Both the position numbers and the translations under genes were made by a program. Positions 28,509 through 37,255 of a DNA stretch of 64,000 nt are shown here, one piece after another. The first letter of the stretch is position 1. Each line of letters starts with the position of its first letter. The notes under the pieces are model-generated. The model was not told where the DNA came from. It searched no databases and was given only the letters and a program-made list of their open reading frames with translations. The DNA comes from Gemella massiliensis (lineage in GTDB: Bacteria; Bacillota; Bacilli; Staphylococcales; Gemellaceae): assembly GCF_900120125.1 (NCBI RefSeq), contig NZ_LT635545.1, forward strand, positions 397,895 through 461,894, given 5' to 3'.

Positions 28509-29402
28509 TTAATCTTTAATTTTTTTATCTTTTTTCTGAGAAATAATTATGCCGATAAAAACAATAACCATTCCTACCGCTTCTCTAAGCCCGATATGTT
28601 CTCCTAATATTATAACGCCACCTATCGCCGCAACAACAGACTCCAAACTCATTATAAGTGAAGCAGTGTGGGCAGGTATATCACGTTGAGAGATAATTTG
28701 TAAAGTATAACCGACGGCACTTGATAATACTCCTAAAGCAAGCAGTGGAGCAGCTACACTTACCACGGCATCCAGTGTAATATTCTCTTTAAAGATTGCT
28801 AGACTTAAACTTAAAACACTAACTACTACCAGTTGGTTAATAGATAATAACATTGAGTTAACCCTAACTGTAGCATAACCGATTATTATAATATGAGCAC
28901 CGTATAAAAATGCACTGATAAAAACTATTAAATCACCTGTTTCAAAGGTAAATTCTTCTTTTACAGATAATAAATAAAAACCGACAACCGACAAGATTAA
29001 ACCTACAATAAAGTATTTATTAAGTTTTTCGCCAAGAAATACCCCGATAAAAGGTACTAAACAAATATAAAGCACCGTAATAAACCCTGCTTTCCCCGCT
29101 GTTGTCATAGCAAGACCTATTTGTTGAATATACATGGCTAAAAACAAAACTATACCGCAAAGAAGCGACCAAAGAAGCCTGCTGTACTTTACTTTTTGAA
29201 TTTTAATCTTCGGTTCTTGAGTTTTATAAAGTGTAGGGAAAAGAAGTGCAACAGCACTAATCGCTATTACCGCTATTATCGAACGAAATCCGACAACGCT
29301 GAGCGGACCGAGAGCCTTACTTGCCAAACTCTGCCAAACAAAAGCTATTCCCCAAATTATCGTTACAATACTTAATAATATTTCCGCTATAAATTTTCTC
29401 AC
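28509..29402 (-). CDS. EamA/DMT-family transporter
   Basis: 297 residues with ten predicted membrane helices in two EamA repeats. The first half starts MRKFIAEILLSIVTIIWGIAFVWQ and the second is around FETGDLIVFISAFLYGAHI. The Lys-rich C-terminus (QKKDKKIKD) is cytoplasmic. The drug/metabolite transporter superfamily exports amino acids, purines or other metabolites; the substrate here is unknown. There is no regulator or pathway gene beside it. The gap 29403-29709 upstream holds its promoter region and one copy of a 25-bp direct repeat, but no gene. Confidence 0.88.
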   Translation of the reverse strand: MRKFIAEILLSIVTIIWGIAFVWQSLASKALGPLSVVGFRSIIAVIAISAVALLFPTLYKTQEPKIKIQKVKYSRLLWSLLCGIVLFLAMYIQQIGLAMTTAGKAGFITVLYICLVPFIGVFLGEKLNKYFIVGLILSVVGFYLLSVKEEFTFETGDLIVFISAFLYGAHIIIIGYATVRVNSMLLSINQLVVVSVLSLSLAIFKENITLDAVVSVAAPLLALGVLSSAVGYTLQIISQRDIPAHTASLIMSLESVVAAIGGVIILGEHIGLREAVGMVIVFIGIIISQKKDKKIKD

Positions 29403-29669
29403 ATTACAATTCCTTTCTACCGTAAAGTATATGAATAAAACCTCACCATGTAATTTTATAGTGTTATATTAAAAATTTCAACCGTTAACATTTATATAAT
29501 ACACTGTAAAATAAAATTCAAAAAGCAATGACGAAGTGCCGATTTGAACAAAATTAAAAAAATACCGATAAAAACCTTTCTTAATTTCTTTTGTAATTTA
29601 CGGGTATTTATTTATGCGGAATTTACTGTTTTTTAACCCTCTTATCCTACGCCTATTTCGACCCTACAA

Positions 29670-29694
29670 ACACTTTTACTAAATGAAAAATTTC
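29670..29694 (+). repeat. 25-bp direct repeat flanking the IS481-like element, left copy
   Basis: Starts ACACTTTTACTAAATG and ends AAATTTC; repeated exactly at 31029-31053. The similarity extends imperfectly to about 38 bp (CTACAA before, TGTAC after). Far longer than a target-site duplication. Confidence 0.85.
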
Positions 29695-29757
29695 TGTACA
29701 TTTGTAAATGATGTGAGACAAAAAAAGTAAAAAATAAATACCGGATATAATAGAATT

Positions 29758-29779
29758 ACATAGAAGCTAGCTTCTATGT
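29758..29779. repeat. perfect 22-bp palindrome inside the IS
   Basis: Self-complementary around GAAGCTAGCTTC, near the left end of the IS481-like element. May be a protein-binding site or an extruding hairpin. Confidence 0.75.
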
Positions 29780-29828
29780 AAACCGTATGAAGCCCCCGAC
29801 GTAAATTACATTATTTGATTAGATTTGC

Positions 29829-29959
29829 CAGCTTTAATTCCTTAGAGAACATTTCAGATTTCTAAAACTTATTTGTCAAGGATTTGAAAAAGGCGTAGCC
29901 CTTGTCCTTGACAAATAAGTTGTGAAATCTATTATCTAACAAGGAATTAAAGCCGGCAT
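29829..29959 (-). repeat. long imperfect hairpin over the transposase 3' end
   Basis: GCCAGCTTTAATTCCTT (29829) pairs with AAGGAATTAAAGCCGGC (to 29959), and an inner stem ACTTATTTGTCAAGGA pairs with TCCTTGACAAATAAGT. The transposase stop codon lies within the outer arm. Confidence 0.8.
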
Positions 29960-30930
29960 ATTTTTATAGACTCTTTCCGTAACTCTTTTCTTTTTTCAAC
30001 AGGAGAAAGCCAATTTAAAGTCTGCATAGGAAGACGGTTAGAGCGATATAGATACTTTTTCATCTGAGATATAAGATCATCATACGAAAAGAAAGATAAA
30101 TGCCTGTAAAAACGTTCATTATCATTTCTATGACTACGTTCAACCTTACCGTTATGTCTAGGAGTTCTAGGTCTAATAAGTTGATGTTTAATGCCAAGAT
30201 TATTACACAATACATCAAAAGGGTGTATTCGTTTAGTATCTTTAAAATGCGTAAATTCAAAACCATTATCAGTTTGAATTATCTTGGGTTTATACCCAAA
30301 ATAATCAATAGCCATTTTAACAAATTGAACAGTAGAGTATGATGATTGTTCTTTAAAAGGGAAAATAAATCTTTCCCTAGTAGCTTCATCAATGATAGTA
30401 TATTGATAAAATTTATCAGGAATTTCTCCTACATAACAACGTTTAGGAACATATTTCACATCAAGTTGCCATTTTTTACCAATTTCAGTAGGTGTATTAT
30501 AGGGTTTAGGTTTATAAGGAATTACTTTTTTCTTAGTATCTTTATAAAAACCTAATTTTCTAAGCACTCTAAATAAAGAACAAGGATGTCTTTTATAACC
30601 TTTGTTGAATTTAAGTTTAGCATATAATTCAATCATAGAAATATTAGGATTACGTTTAATAAGATTTTTAATCCAAGACAATTCTTCAACTGTATGGGCG
30701 TTAGGGTGAATGGAATGAGGTCTATGAGACTTATCTATAAGAGACTCTTTAGTACCGTCATATTTTTTATTCCAACGCAAAAGAGAGGCTTTTGATATTT
30801 TATAGCGCCTACAAACAAAACGAATAGAGTTACCGTTTCTATAAGTTTTAACTGCAGCTATTCTTGTTTGTAAAGTATGAGGTATATATCGTTGTGTTTT
30901 TTCTATATTTTCTGTTATAATAGTTTTCAT
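29947..30930 (-). CDS. IS481-like DDE transposase
   Basis: 327 residues from ATG 30930, chosen because AAAGGA lies 10 bases upstream; an in-frame ATG 39 bp earlier has no ribosome site and overlaps a TATAAT. The N-terminus is a helix-turn-helix (TRIAAVKTYRNGNSIRFVCRRYKISKASLLRW) followed by a second one (LIDKSHRPHS...EELSWIKNLIKRNPNISMIELYAKL). The rve/DDE core shows D in WQLDVKYV, D in IQTDNGFEF and E in GKVERSHRNDNERF. The gene is intact, so the element could still be active. It moves itself by cut or copy at the terminal repeats. Confidence 0.88.
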   Translation of the reverse strand: MKTIITENIEKTQRYIPHTLQTRIAAVKTYRNGNSIRFVCRRYKISKASLLRWNKKYDGTKESLIDKSHRPHSIHPNAHTVEELSWIKNLIKRNPNISMIELYAKLKFNKGYKRHPCSLFRVLRKLGFYKDTKKKVIPYKPKPYNTPTEIGKKWQLDVKYVPKRCYVGEIPDKFYQYTIIDEATRERFIFPFKEQSSYSTVQFVKMAIDYFGYKPKIIQTDNGFEFTHFKDTKRIHPFDVLCNNLGIKHQLIRPRTPRHNGKVERSHRNDNERFYRHLSFFSYDDLISQMKKYLYRSNRLPMQTLNWLSPVEKRKELRKESIKICRL

Positions 30931-31028
30931 AAGAGTAAATTCCTTTTTTTGATTTGTAGGTAACTTCATTATACAGGATTTACTCTTCTTTTTTTTATTA
31001 TATGTCTCACATCTATTGTAACACTACA

Positions 31029-31053
31029 ACACTTTTACTAAATGAAAAATTTC
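31029..31053 (+). repeat. 25-bp direct repeat flanking the IS481-like element, right copy
   Basis: Identical to 29670-29694; lies about 40 bp before tRNA-Thr. Confidence 0.85.
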
Positions 31054-31094
31054 CTATGTACTTTACTTTCTTTCTATGTTATAATCATTAGTAA

Positions 31095-31165
31095 GCCGCT
31101 ATAGTTAAATGGTATAATAGAGCAATGGTAATGCTCCGTTCCCAGTTCAATTCTGGGTAGCGGCA
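31095..31165 (+). tRNA. tRNA-Thr (anticodon GGU)
   Basis: 71 bases folding as a clover leaf: acceptor GCCGCTA/TAGCGGC, D stem GTTA/TAAT, anticodon stem GAGCA/TGCTC with loop ATGGTAA (anticodon GGT, U33, A37), T stem CCCAG/CTGGG with loop TTCAATT, discriminator A. No CCA is encoded. Reads ACC codons, and ACU less strongly. Confidence 0.93.
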
Positions 31166-31179
31166 TAACTTTAAAGTTT

Positions 31180-31207
31180 AAAAAGAAGTTGATTAACTTC
31201 TTTTTTT
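31180..31207. terminator. terminator between tRNA-Thr and ybaK
   Basis: GAAGTTGATTAACTTC followed by TTTTTTT on the plus strand; convergent genes share it. Confidence 0.85.
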
Positions 31208-31208
31208 A

Positions 31209-31697
31209 TTATGCTGAAATATCCGCTATCTTTGCATCGATTAACTCAACCAATACATCAGGTTTTACTTCAATCTGATGCCCGACTTTACCGGCTGATA
31301 TAATAATTGTTTCCACATTATTACACTTTATATCAATAATTGTTGGAAATAATTTTTTCATAGCAAACGGTGAACACCCGCCTTTAACGTATCCTGTAAT
31401 TGTTGTTAAGTCTTTTAGCGGTAACATAGATAATGATTTAAGTTCCACCGCTTTTGCTAATTTTTTAAAATTAATACTGTCTTCACTCATCAATACTCCG
31501 ACAACATAATTCCCTTTACCGTCAGTTGTCATAATTGTTTTAAATACTTGATTGTGTTCTTTACCGATAATATCCGCTACCCCTACACCGGTTTTTGCCG
31601 CATCACTTTTCACATCAAACTCATAATGATTATATTCAACTCCATGTTCCTCTAAAAATCTCATAGCATTTGTTTTTAATTCTTTTTTCTTTACCAT
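31209..31697 (-). CDS. ybaK: Cys-tRNA(Pro) deacylase, YbaK/EbsC family
   Basis: A 162-residue single-domain protein of the YbaK/EbsC trans-editing family, which hydrolyses Cys-tRNA(Pro) misformed by ProRS. Family features seen are the N-terminal AMRFLEEHGVEYNHYEF, the conserved Lys in VFKTIMTTD, the GYVKGGCSPFAMKK loop and the final strand IIISAGKVGHQIEVKP. It is a single gene convergent with tRNA-Thr; the neighbourhood of a tRNA gene is probably chance. Intact. Confidence 0.92.
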   Translation of the reverse strand: MVKKKELKTNAMRFLEEHGVEYNHYEFDVKSDAAKTGVGVADIIGKEHNQVFKTIMTTDGKGNYVVGVLMSEDSINFKKLAKAVELKSLSMLPLKDLTTITGYVKGGCSPFAMKKLFPTIIDIKCNNVETIIISAGKVGHQIEVKPDVLVELIDAKIADISA

Positions 31698-31815
31698 ATA
31701 TTCCCTCGGTTATATTAATTTTATTTTTTAATTATTAATTTTTATTCTACTTCAAAGTTTAATTTATGTCAAAGTAATATTAACAATTTATATAAATATT
31801 ATCTATAAAACTTGA

Positions 31816-31846
31816 TTTTCTCATACTCCATATTTGACACAGAGCC
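31816..31846. mobile_element. solo ISL3-type end (relic)
   Basis: TTTTCTCATACTCCATATTT plus GACACAGAGCC matches the right end of the complete element nearby, in the same orientation. It abuts the original adhesin terminator. Confidence 0.75.
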
Positions 31847-31882
31847 AAAAAAGAACGGATAAAATAATTATCCGTCCTTTTT
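31847..31882 (-). terminator. original terminator of the thioester adhesin gene
   Basis: ACGGATAA/TTATCCGT hairpin with a T-run on the minus strand. The ISL3 element now separates it by 1.6 kb from the adhesin coding end. Confidence 0.8.
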
Positions 31883-31896
31883 ATCGGTTAGTTATT

Positions 31897-31904
31897 AACC
31901 TTTT
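31897..31904 (+). repeat. 8-bp target duplication of ISL3, left copy
   Basis: AACCTTTT, repeated at 33476-33483. Eight bases is the expected duplication for this family. Confidence 0.92.
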
Positions 31905-33475
31905 GGTTGTATAATAAATACGGGGCATGGGAAAAATCCATACCTCGTATTGTTTTTTAATATACAAAAAGACAAATATCCAATATAATTAAAGTGCAAA
32001 AAAATAAACTATGAAAGGATATCTGTCATGAATAATTTTAACACAAAAACAAAAGAAATAAAAGAGGGAGAATTCATTAAAAACCTACTACAAATAAAAG
32101 ATAAAAATATAACTATTGAGAAAACACATAACGAAACTATAAAAAATAATCAAAAGTACTTTGTATTCAAAGGTACCTTAACATATAAACCCAAGAAGTG
32201 TGAATGCTGTGGTTGTCTTAATAAAGGTTATACTGTAGTTAAAAACGGCTTTAATGAACTTACTAGAATTAATCTATTAAAAATATCAGGTATCCCTGCT
32301 TATTTGGAACTAAGAAAGCAACGTTTCAAGTGTAAAACTTGTAATAAAAAATTTGTAGCTACTACTTCTTTTGTAGATAAATACTGTAGTATTTCTAAAA
32401 ATGTTAAGTTTTCTATAATGAGTGATTTAGCTGATACTTTATCTTTTAAACAAATAGCCAAAATGAATAATGTATCGGTTAATACTGTTATAAGAACTCT
32501 TTATAAATGTAAATCCCATGTAGACATTCTTAACTATAATACCTTACCTGAGTATTTATGCTTTGATGAGTTAAAGTTTACTAAAGATAGTAAAAATGGT
32601 ATGAGTTTTATTTTTTTAGATGCTTTAACTCATGAGATTATTGATATAGTTGATGGTAGAACTGAGTATATTTTAAATAATTATTTTTCCAGATTTTCTA
32701 AAGAGGCTAGAAGTAATGTTAAGGCTATTTGTATTGATATTTATACTCCTTATATGAAGTTGATTAGAAATAAGTTTCCTAATGCTGAAATTGTTATAGA
32801 TAGGTTTCATATTATTCAAAATGTTAATAGAGAACTTTATTCAAAATGTTAATAGAGAACTTAATAGAACTAGAGTTAAGCTAATGAATATTTACAAAAA
32901 ACAAAAAGGTATTAATTATACTCTTTTAAAAAATAATTGGAAGTTAATATTAGAAGATGAAAGTAATGTTACTCATGGTAGGTTTTTCTTTAATAGGAGT
33001 TTTAGGAGTTTAGTTACTAGACGTGATATTTTAGATTATTTATTAGGATTAGATTGTATATTTAAGGCTAGCTATGAGAGAGTTCAGGATATTAGATATG
33101 CAATAAGGTATAGAAATGAGTTGGAGTTTAAAGAATTAATTGAAAAATCTACTATCGATTTATCTGATGGTGTTAGTAAGGCTATTAATACTATGAGAAA
33201 ACATAAAGGGTATATGCTTAATAGTGTTAGGTATTCTATTTCTAATGGTTCTTTGGAGGGTATTAATAATAAGATAAAGGTTTTAAAGAGAGTTTCTTAT
33301 GGTTATAATAGCTTTTATAACTTTAGATTACGCATTTTAGTTGTTTCTAGGTTATTTGTTTCTGAGTATAAAAATAATATTTCTTTTAAGGGCGTTTTGA
33401 AAAATGCCAAGCAACACTGCATTGCTTAGCATTTTATCCTTATTTTTTCTCATGCCCCGTATTTGACACAGAGCC
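31905..33475 (+). mobile_element. ISL3-family insertion sequence
   Basis: 1571 bp with inverted ends (GGTTGTATAATAAATACGGG at left; right end reverse complement GGCTCTGTGTCAAATACGGG) and a perfect 8-bp duplication AACCTTTT outside. The left end contains a small hairpin (ATACGGGG...CCTCGTAT, 31919-31951). It carries one transposase gene, disrupted by a 25-bp duplication. The element sits in the last codon of a surface-adhesin gene. Confidence 0.93.
32028..33429 (+). pseudogene. ISL3 transposase broken by a 25-bp tandem duplication
   Basis: The N-terminal part (32028-32852) has the ISL3 zinc-finger (CECCGCLNKGY...CKTCNKKF), a helix-turn-helix (SFKQIAKMNNVSVNTVIRTL) and the start of the DDE domain (CFDELKF, AICIDIYTPY, VIDRFHIIQNVNREL). 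The C-terminal part continues in another frame to 33429. At 32814-32838 and 32839-32863 a 25-bp unit (ATTCAAAATGTTAATAGAGA plus CTTT/CTTA) occurs twice; removing one copy restores a single ~450-residue frame. The C-terminus coincides with a hairpin (AAAATGCCAAGCAA/TTGCTTAGCATTTT) that probably terminates transcription. As it stands the enzyme lacks its last acidic residue, so movement would need help in trans. Confidence 0.9.
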
Positions 33476-33483
33476 AACCTTTT
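33476..33483 (+). repeat. 8-bp target duplication of ISL3, right copy
   Basis: AACCTTTT, identical to 31897-31904. Confidence 0.92.
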
Positions 33484-33639
33484 CTTCTTCTTGAATAAGC
33501 TAATGCCGCTCCGGCTAGTAACAATCCTCCTGCCACTTCTGCCATACCGTTATCTGCTAAACCTGTATTTGGTAATGTTGATTTTGGTTTATCTTTCGGT
33601 GGTATAGGCGGTGCTGGCGGAGTTACCGGTTTGTTTTTA

Positions 33640-34560
33640 TCGGTAACTGTTAATTTATTACCTTCTGCTTTTGCAGTGTTTCCATTTACATTTGTTATTT
33701 TTACGTTTCCGTCTTTATCTACTGTAAATGTTATATCCGTTACCGCTAAGTATCCTTCCGGTGCTGCTTCTTCATGGAATGTGTATGTTCCTGCCGCCAG
33801 TTTTAATTTATGTGTTTTGTTTTCAACTGATGTCCAGCTTGCTACTACTTTTCCATCTTTTAGAATTTGAATTTTTGCTCCTGCAATTTCTTTTCCACCT
33901 AAGTTTACTTTACTGAATTGTACTTCTTTCGGTTGATCAGGTGTTGGAGTTGGTGGTACTACCGGTTTTGTTTTATCTGCTACGATTAGTTTATTCCCCT
34001 TAGCTTCTACCTTATTACCATTTACATTTGTTACTTTGACTTTTCCGTCTTTATCTACTGTAAATGTTATATCTGTTACCGCTAAGTATCCTTCCGGTGC
34101 TGCTTCTTCGTGGAATGTATATGTTCCTTCTGTTAGGTTAACTTTATGCACTTCATTTGTTGATGTCCAACTATCTACCAGTTGTCCTTCTTTGAAGATT
34201 TTAATTTTCGCTCCTGCCAACTCTTTTCCTGCTATGTCAACTTTACTGAATTGCACTTCTTTTTGTCCAGGTGTTGGTGGTTGTGGCGGATTTACCGGTT
34301 TTGTTTTATCTGTTACAATTAATTTATTACCCTTAGCTTCTACCTTATTTCCATTTACATTTGTTACTTTGACTTTTCCGTCTTTATCTACTGTAAATGT
34401 TATATCTGTTACCGCTAAGTATCCTTCCGGTGCTGCTTCTTCATGGAATGTGTATGTTCCTTCTGTTAGTTTAACTTTATGAGTTTCATTCTCTTTTGAA
34501 GTCCATTTTTCCACTACCGTAGTACCTTGTTTAATTTCAATTTGTGCTCCGGCAATTTCT
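33640..34560 (-). repeat. near-identical Cna-B module repeats
   Basis: Three ~300-bp copies (for example AAGTATCCTTCCGGTGCTGC at about 33750, 34083 and 34418) in the thioester adhesin. Copies are nearly identical at the DNA level, which suggests recent homogenisation, and would let the number of stalk modules vary. Confidence 0.8.
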
Positions 34561-36079
34561 TTACCTGCAATATTTACCTTACTGAACTCTACTTCTTTTT
34601 CTGTTTTTGGTTTAATAACCATTATCTGTGCTTTATCTTTAGGATCTTTATGTTCTAATGTTTGTTTTTCATCCGGAGTGCCGTTATTATCTTTATCTAC
34701 CAGATTTTCTTTTGATGTTACTTCTTCGTATACTACATATGATTTACCGGCTTCTAAGTTTTTAACACTACCGAAATCAAGATCCCAATCACCCTGACCA
34801 CTTGCATCTGCAGTAAATTCGGCTGTTTTTGTTTCTTTTACTTCTTCTTCATTGTCACCATTTACTGCATAAATTGTTCCTTTTACTTCATATTTTTCAC
34901 CGGCAACTAAACCTTTATAATGTAGCGTATCCACTACTTTTACTCCGTCTTTATTTTCCGGTACTTCTACTGATTTTGTTGTAGTTGAAACCTGTTCATT
35001 TACTTTTACTGTTGTCTGTAATTTAGCATTTTTATCAATATCTTTTTTTTGATCTGTTACTTTTAGTTTATTATTCTCTGTTGTTGCAGTATCACTAGTT
35101 TCTTTCTTAATGATTGTTACATTTCCATCTTTATCAACTTTAAATTGAATATCAGTTACCACAGTATAATCATTAGGTGCTGCTTCTTCGTGGAAAGTAT
35201 ATTCACCTTCTTTTAAGTTTACCTTGTGAACTTCATTTGTTGATGTCCAACTGTCTACTACTTCATCACCTTTTTTAATTTGGATTTTTGCTCCCGGCAA
35301 TTCTTTTCCGGCTAAGTCCACTTTACTAATTTGTACTTCTTTTGCCGGTGTTTCTCTAAAGCGCCCTGTAAGAATTGCTTGATATCCAAGTTTACCACTA
35401 TGCCATTCCGGTTTATAACCACGAAGTTCAAATTTATCCATAGGCACGGTGATTTTATTCATATCTTCACGCAATATATATAATGCTTTTTGATATTCTT
35501 TTGAATATTTTCCAAATAGGTATTGATTGGCTTGATTATCAATTTTTAGTCCATCAGTATAACGCCACATTTCATTTTGAATTAATTGCCAAAAATCATA
35601 TATAGCATGTTCACGATCTTTCCAACCTGCTTTTTTTACAATATTAGTTGGATCTTTTAAATAAATATAAACTAATTTAGTAAAAAGATCCCAAAGCTGA
35701 TCATCAGGTGTAGAAACATGGCTATAAGTATGATTATCTCTAACAAATTTAGAAAGAGAATCCTTGTTAAGTTTTGTTAATCTTTCATACTTACCAAAAT
35801 ATTGATCACTATTATAATCATACCTAGGAAATTGCTTACCATTGGCTAAGCAAAAACCAAAATACTCCGCAATTTTATGTTCTTCGTCTGATGTAACCAT
35901 ACCCAAACGATTACTTGTTCCGGCTGAATAATATTTGCCATCTGCTGAATCAGCTACGGCATCATTAGGATAACCGGTATCGCCATTAGAATTTTCCGCT
36001 TTTACATAATTAGCAGCTAATCCAACAACCATAAGTATCGTTAGAACAATACTAATAATTTTTTAAATGATTTTTTCAT

Positions 36080-36664
36080 TTAATATACCTCCTGTATTTA
36101 TTATAACTACTCATAAAAAACAAAAAGATAACCCACACAAGTAATATAAAAAATAATGCTTTAAACCCTATTTATAAATTACTTCCCTAGATTACCTTCA
36201 TATTTTCCATTACAGATTATACCATATATTTTTTGATTTTACTACTAATAATATGAAATAAATATGAAATAATGTTAGTTATGTAAATAAACCAAAAACA
36301 AAATAATAAATTGTTAATCTATTTTTAAAATCAAGTACCTTATTTTACAGTGTTATTACTATTAATTATATAAAGTAATAAAAAAATTACTTTTAATTAA
36401 TAATTTGAAAATTTTTACTAAAATCACAATTTTAATTAGTATAACTCCTTTTTAAATCGTTTTCATTTACACTTTTTATCAAATTATTAACAAAATTAAT
36501 TTAAAATAAAATTTTTTCACTATCTTATATTTTAGATAATTCTATTCATTTTTACAACGGAATTTTTCCTTTTTTCATTTATTTTAATTTTGCTAATAAG
36601 AGTAATTTTCTTTTGTGTGAAATTTTACGACCTTTTATAATGGAAGAAAATCGTATTATTCAAC
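36080..36664. other. AT-rich intergenic region upstream of the thioester adhesin
   Basis: About 585 bp with no ORF or repeat that I can defend. It presumably holds the adhesin promoter. Many A/T homopolymers make promoter calls unreliable. Confidence 0.5.
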
Positions 36665-36700
36665 AAAAAACACATAACCTTTAAAACTAAAAGTTATGTG
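36665..36700 (-). terminator. terminator of the threonine/serine exporter pair
   Basis: CACATAAC / GTTATGTG arms; on the minus strand followed by TTTTTTGTTG. Confidence 0.8.
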
Positions 36701-36802
36701 CTTAATATTTGAAATTTTCTTCCCTTTTGGTTTAGTTTTAATATTTTTAATCTCTCTAAAACGATTTTTTATTCATGCTATTATAAGTCGTTGGTTTTCG
36801 AC

Positions 36803-37255
36803 TTATATACGCCCTTTTTTATGTAGTAAAGATCCTATTATTACTCTAAACAACGAATCCGCAATAATTATCCCAACTGCTAAACCTACAGCACCGTAAA
36901 AGCTGTTTAAAAATATATGCGCTGAGTTTGAGTATTCATCAAGCAGCAATGTTCTAAAAGCATCGTAAATCGTTACCCCCGGTACGACGGGTACAAGCCC
37001 CGGGATAAAGTAAACCGTTAAAGGCATTTTAAATTTAATGGCGCAGATTTGGCTGATATTAGCTAATAGTAATGAACAGACTAAACTTGCCATAAAGACA
37101 CTTTGACCGTGGCTCCACATCTCCCAATATCCGCACCAACCTATAGCCCCGATAACACCACCGGTTACTAAGGTTTTTTTAGGAACATCGCATAAAATCG
37201 CAAATGATACCGAAGAGATAAAACTGAACACAAAATGATACAATAACATTAACAT
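36803..37255 (-). CDS. threonine/serine exporter family protein, small subunit (ThrE_2-like)
   Basis: A 150-residue membrane protein with four or five helices, corresponding to the C-terminal domain (DUF3815/ThrE_2) of ThrE. Motifs are GGVIGAIGWCGYWEMW, FYFIPGLVPVVPG-type LVPVVPGVTIYD and YGAVGLAVGII. Its start abuts the stop of the larger subunit. Together the two equal one ThrE-type exporter that releases threonine or serine from the cell; substrate inferred from the family. Pair-split versions are common in Bacillota. Confidence 0.85.
   Translation of the reverse strand: MLMLLYHFVFSFISSVSFAILCDVPKKTLVTGGVIGAIGWCGYWEMWSHGQSVFMASLVCSLLLANISQICAIKFKMPLTVYFIPGLVPVVPGVTIYDAFRTLLLDEYSNSAHIFLNSFYGAVGLAVGIIIADSLFRVIIGSLLHKKGRI

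Larger units (their letters stand above)
29710..31013 (-). mobile_element. IS481-like insertion sequence
   Basis: Bounded by perfect inverted repeats GATGTGAGACA (29710-29720) and TGTCTCACATC (31003-31013), 1304 bp, with one DDE transposase gene. I find no short target duplication; instead a 25-bp direct repeat lies outside both ends. The 3' part (29721-29946) is non-coding and highly structured. Family assignment rests on transposase architecture and TGT-starting ends. Confidence 0.8.
33450..36079 (-). pseudogene. thioester-domain LPXTG adhesin, frameshifted at the signal peptide and re-tailed by ISL3
   Basis: The natural start is ATG 36079 behind AGGAGG. It reads MKKSFKK and then hits a stop after LLVLF, because an A-tract (36064-36059) is one base short. 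With 7 A's the frame would continue KKIISIVLTILMVVGLAANYVKA, a complete signal peptide. Downstream the frame is open: a thioester domain (Cys in FGFCLANGKQFP, Gln in LGYQAILTGRF), a Cna-B module, a VaFE-type repeat (KLQTTVKVNEQ...TLEHKD), three further near-identical Cna-B modules (E in TFHEEAAPEGY), LPNTG, a helix and RRRKG. The native stop followed RRRKG; ISL3 now adds WLCVKYGA and a new stop. Known relatives bind host surfaces covalently through the thioester. Expression needs frameshift reversal or slippage. Confidence 0.85.
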
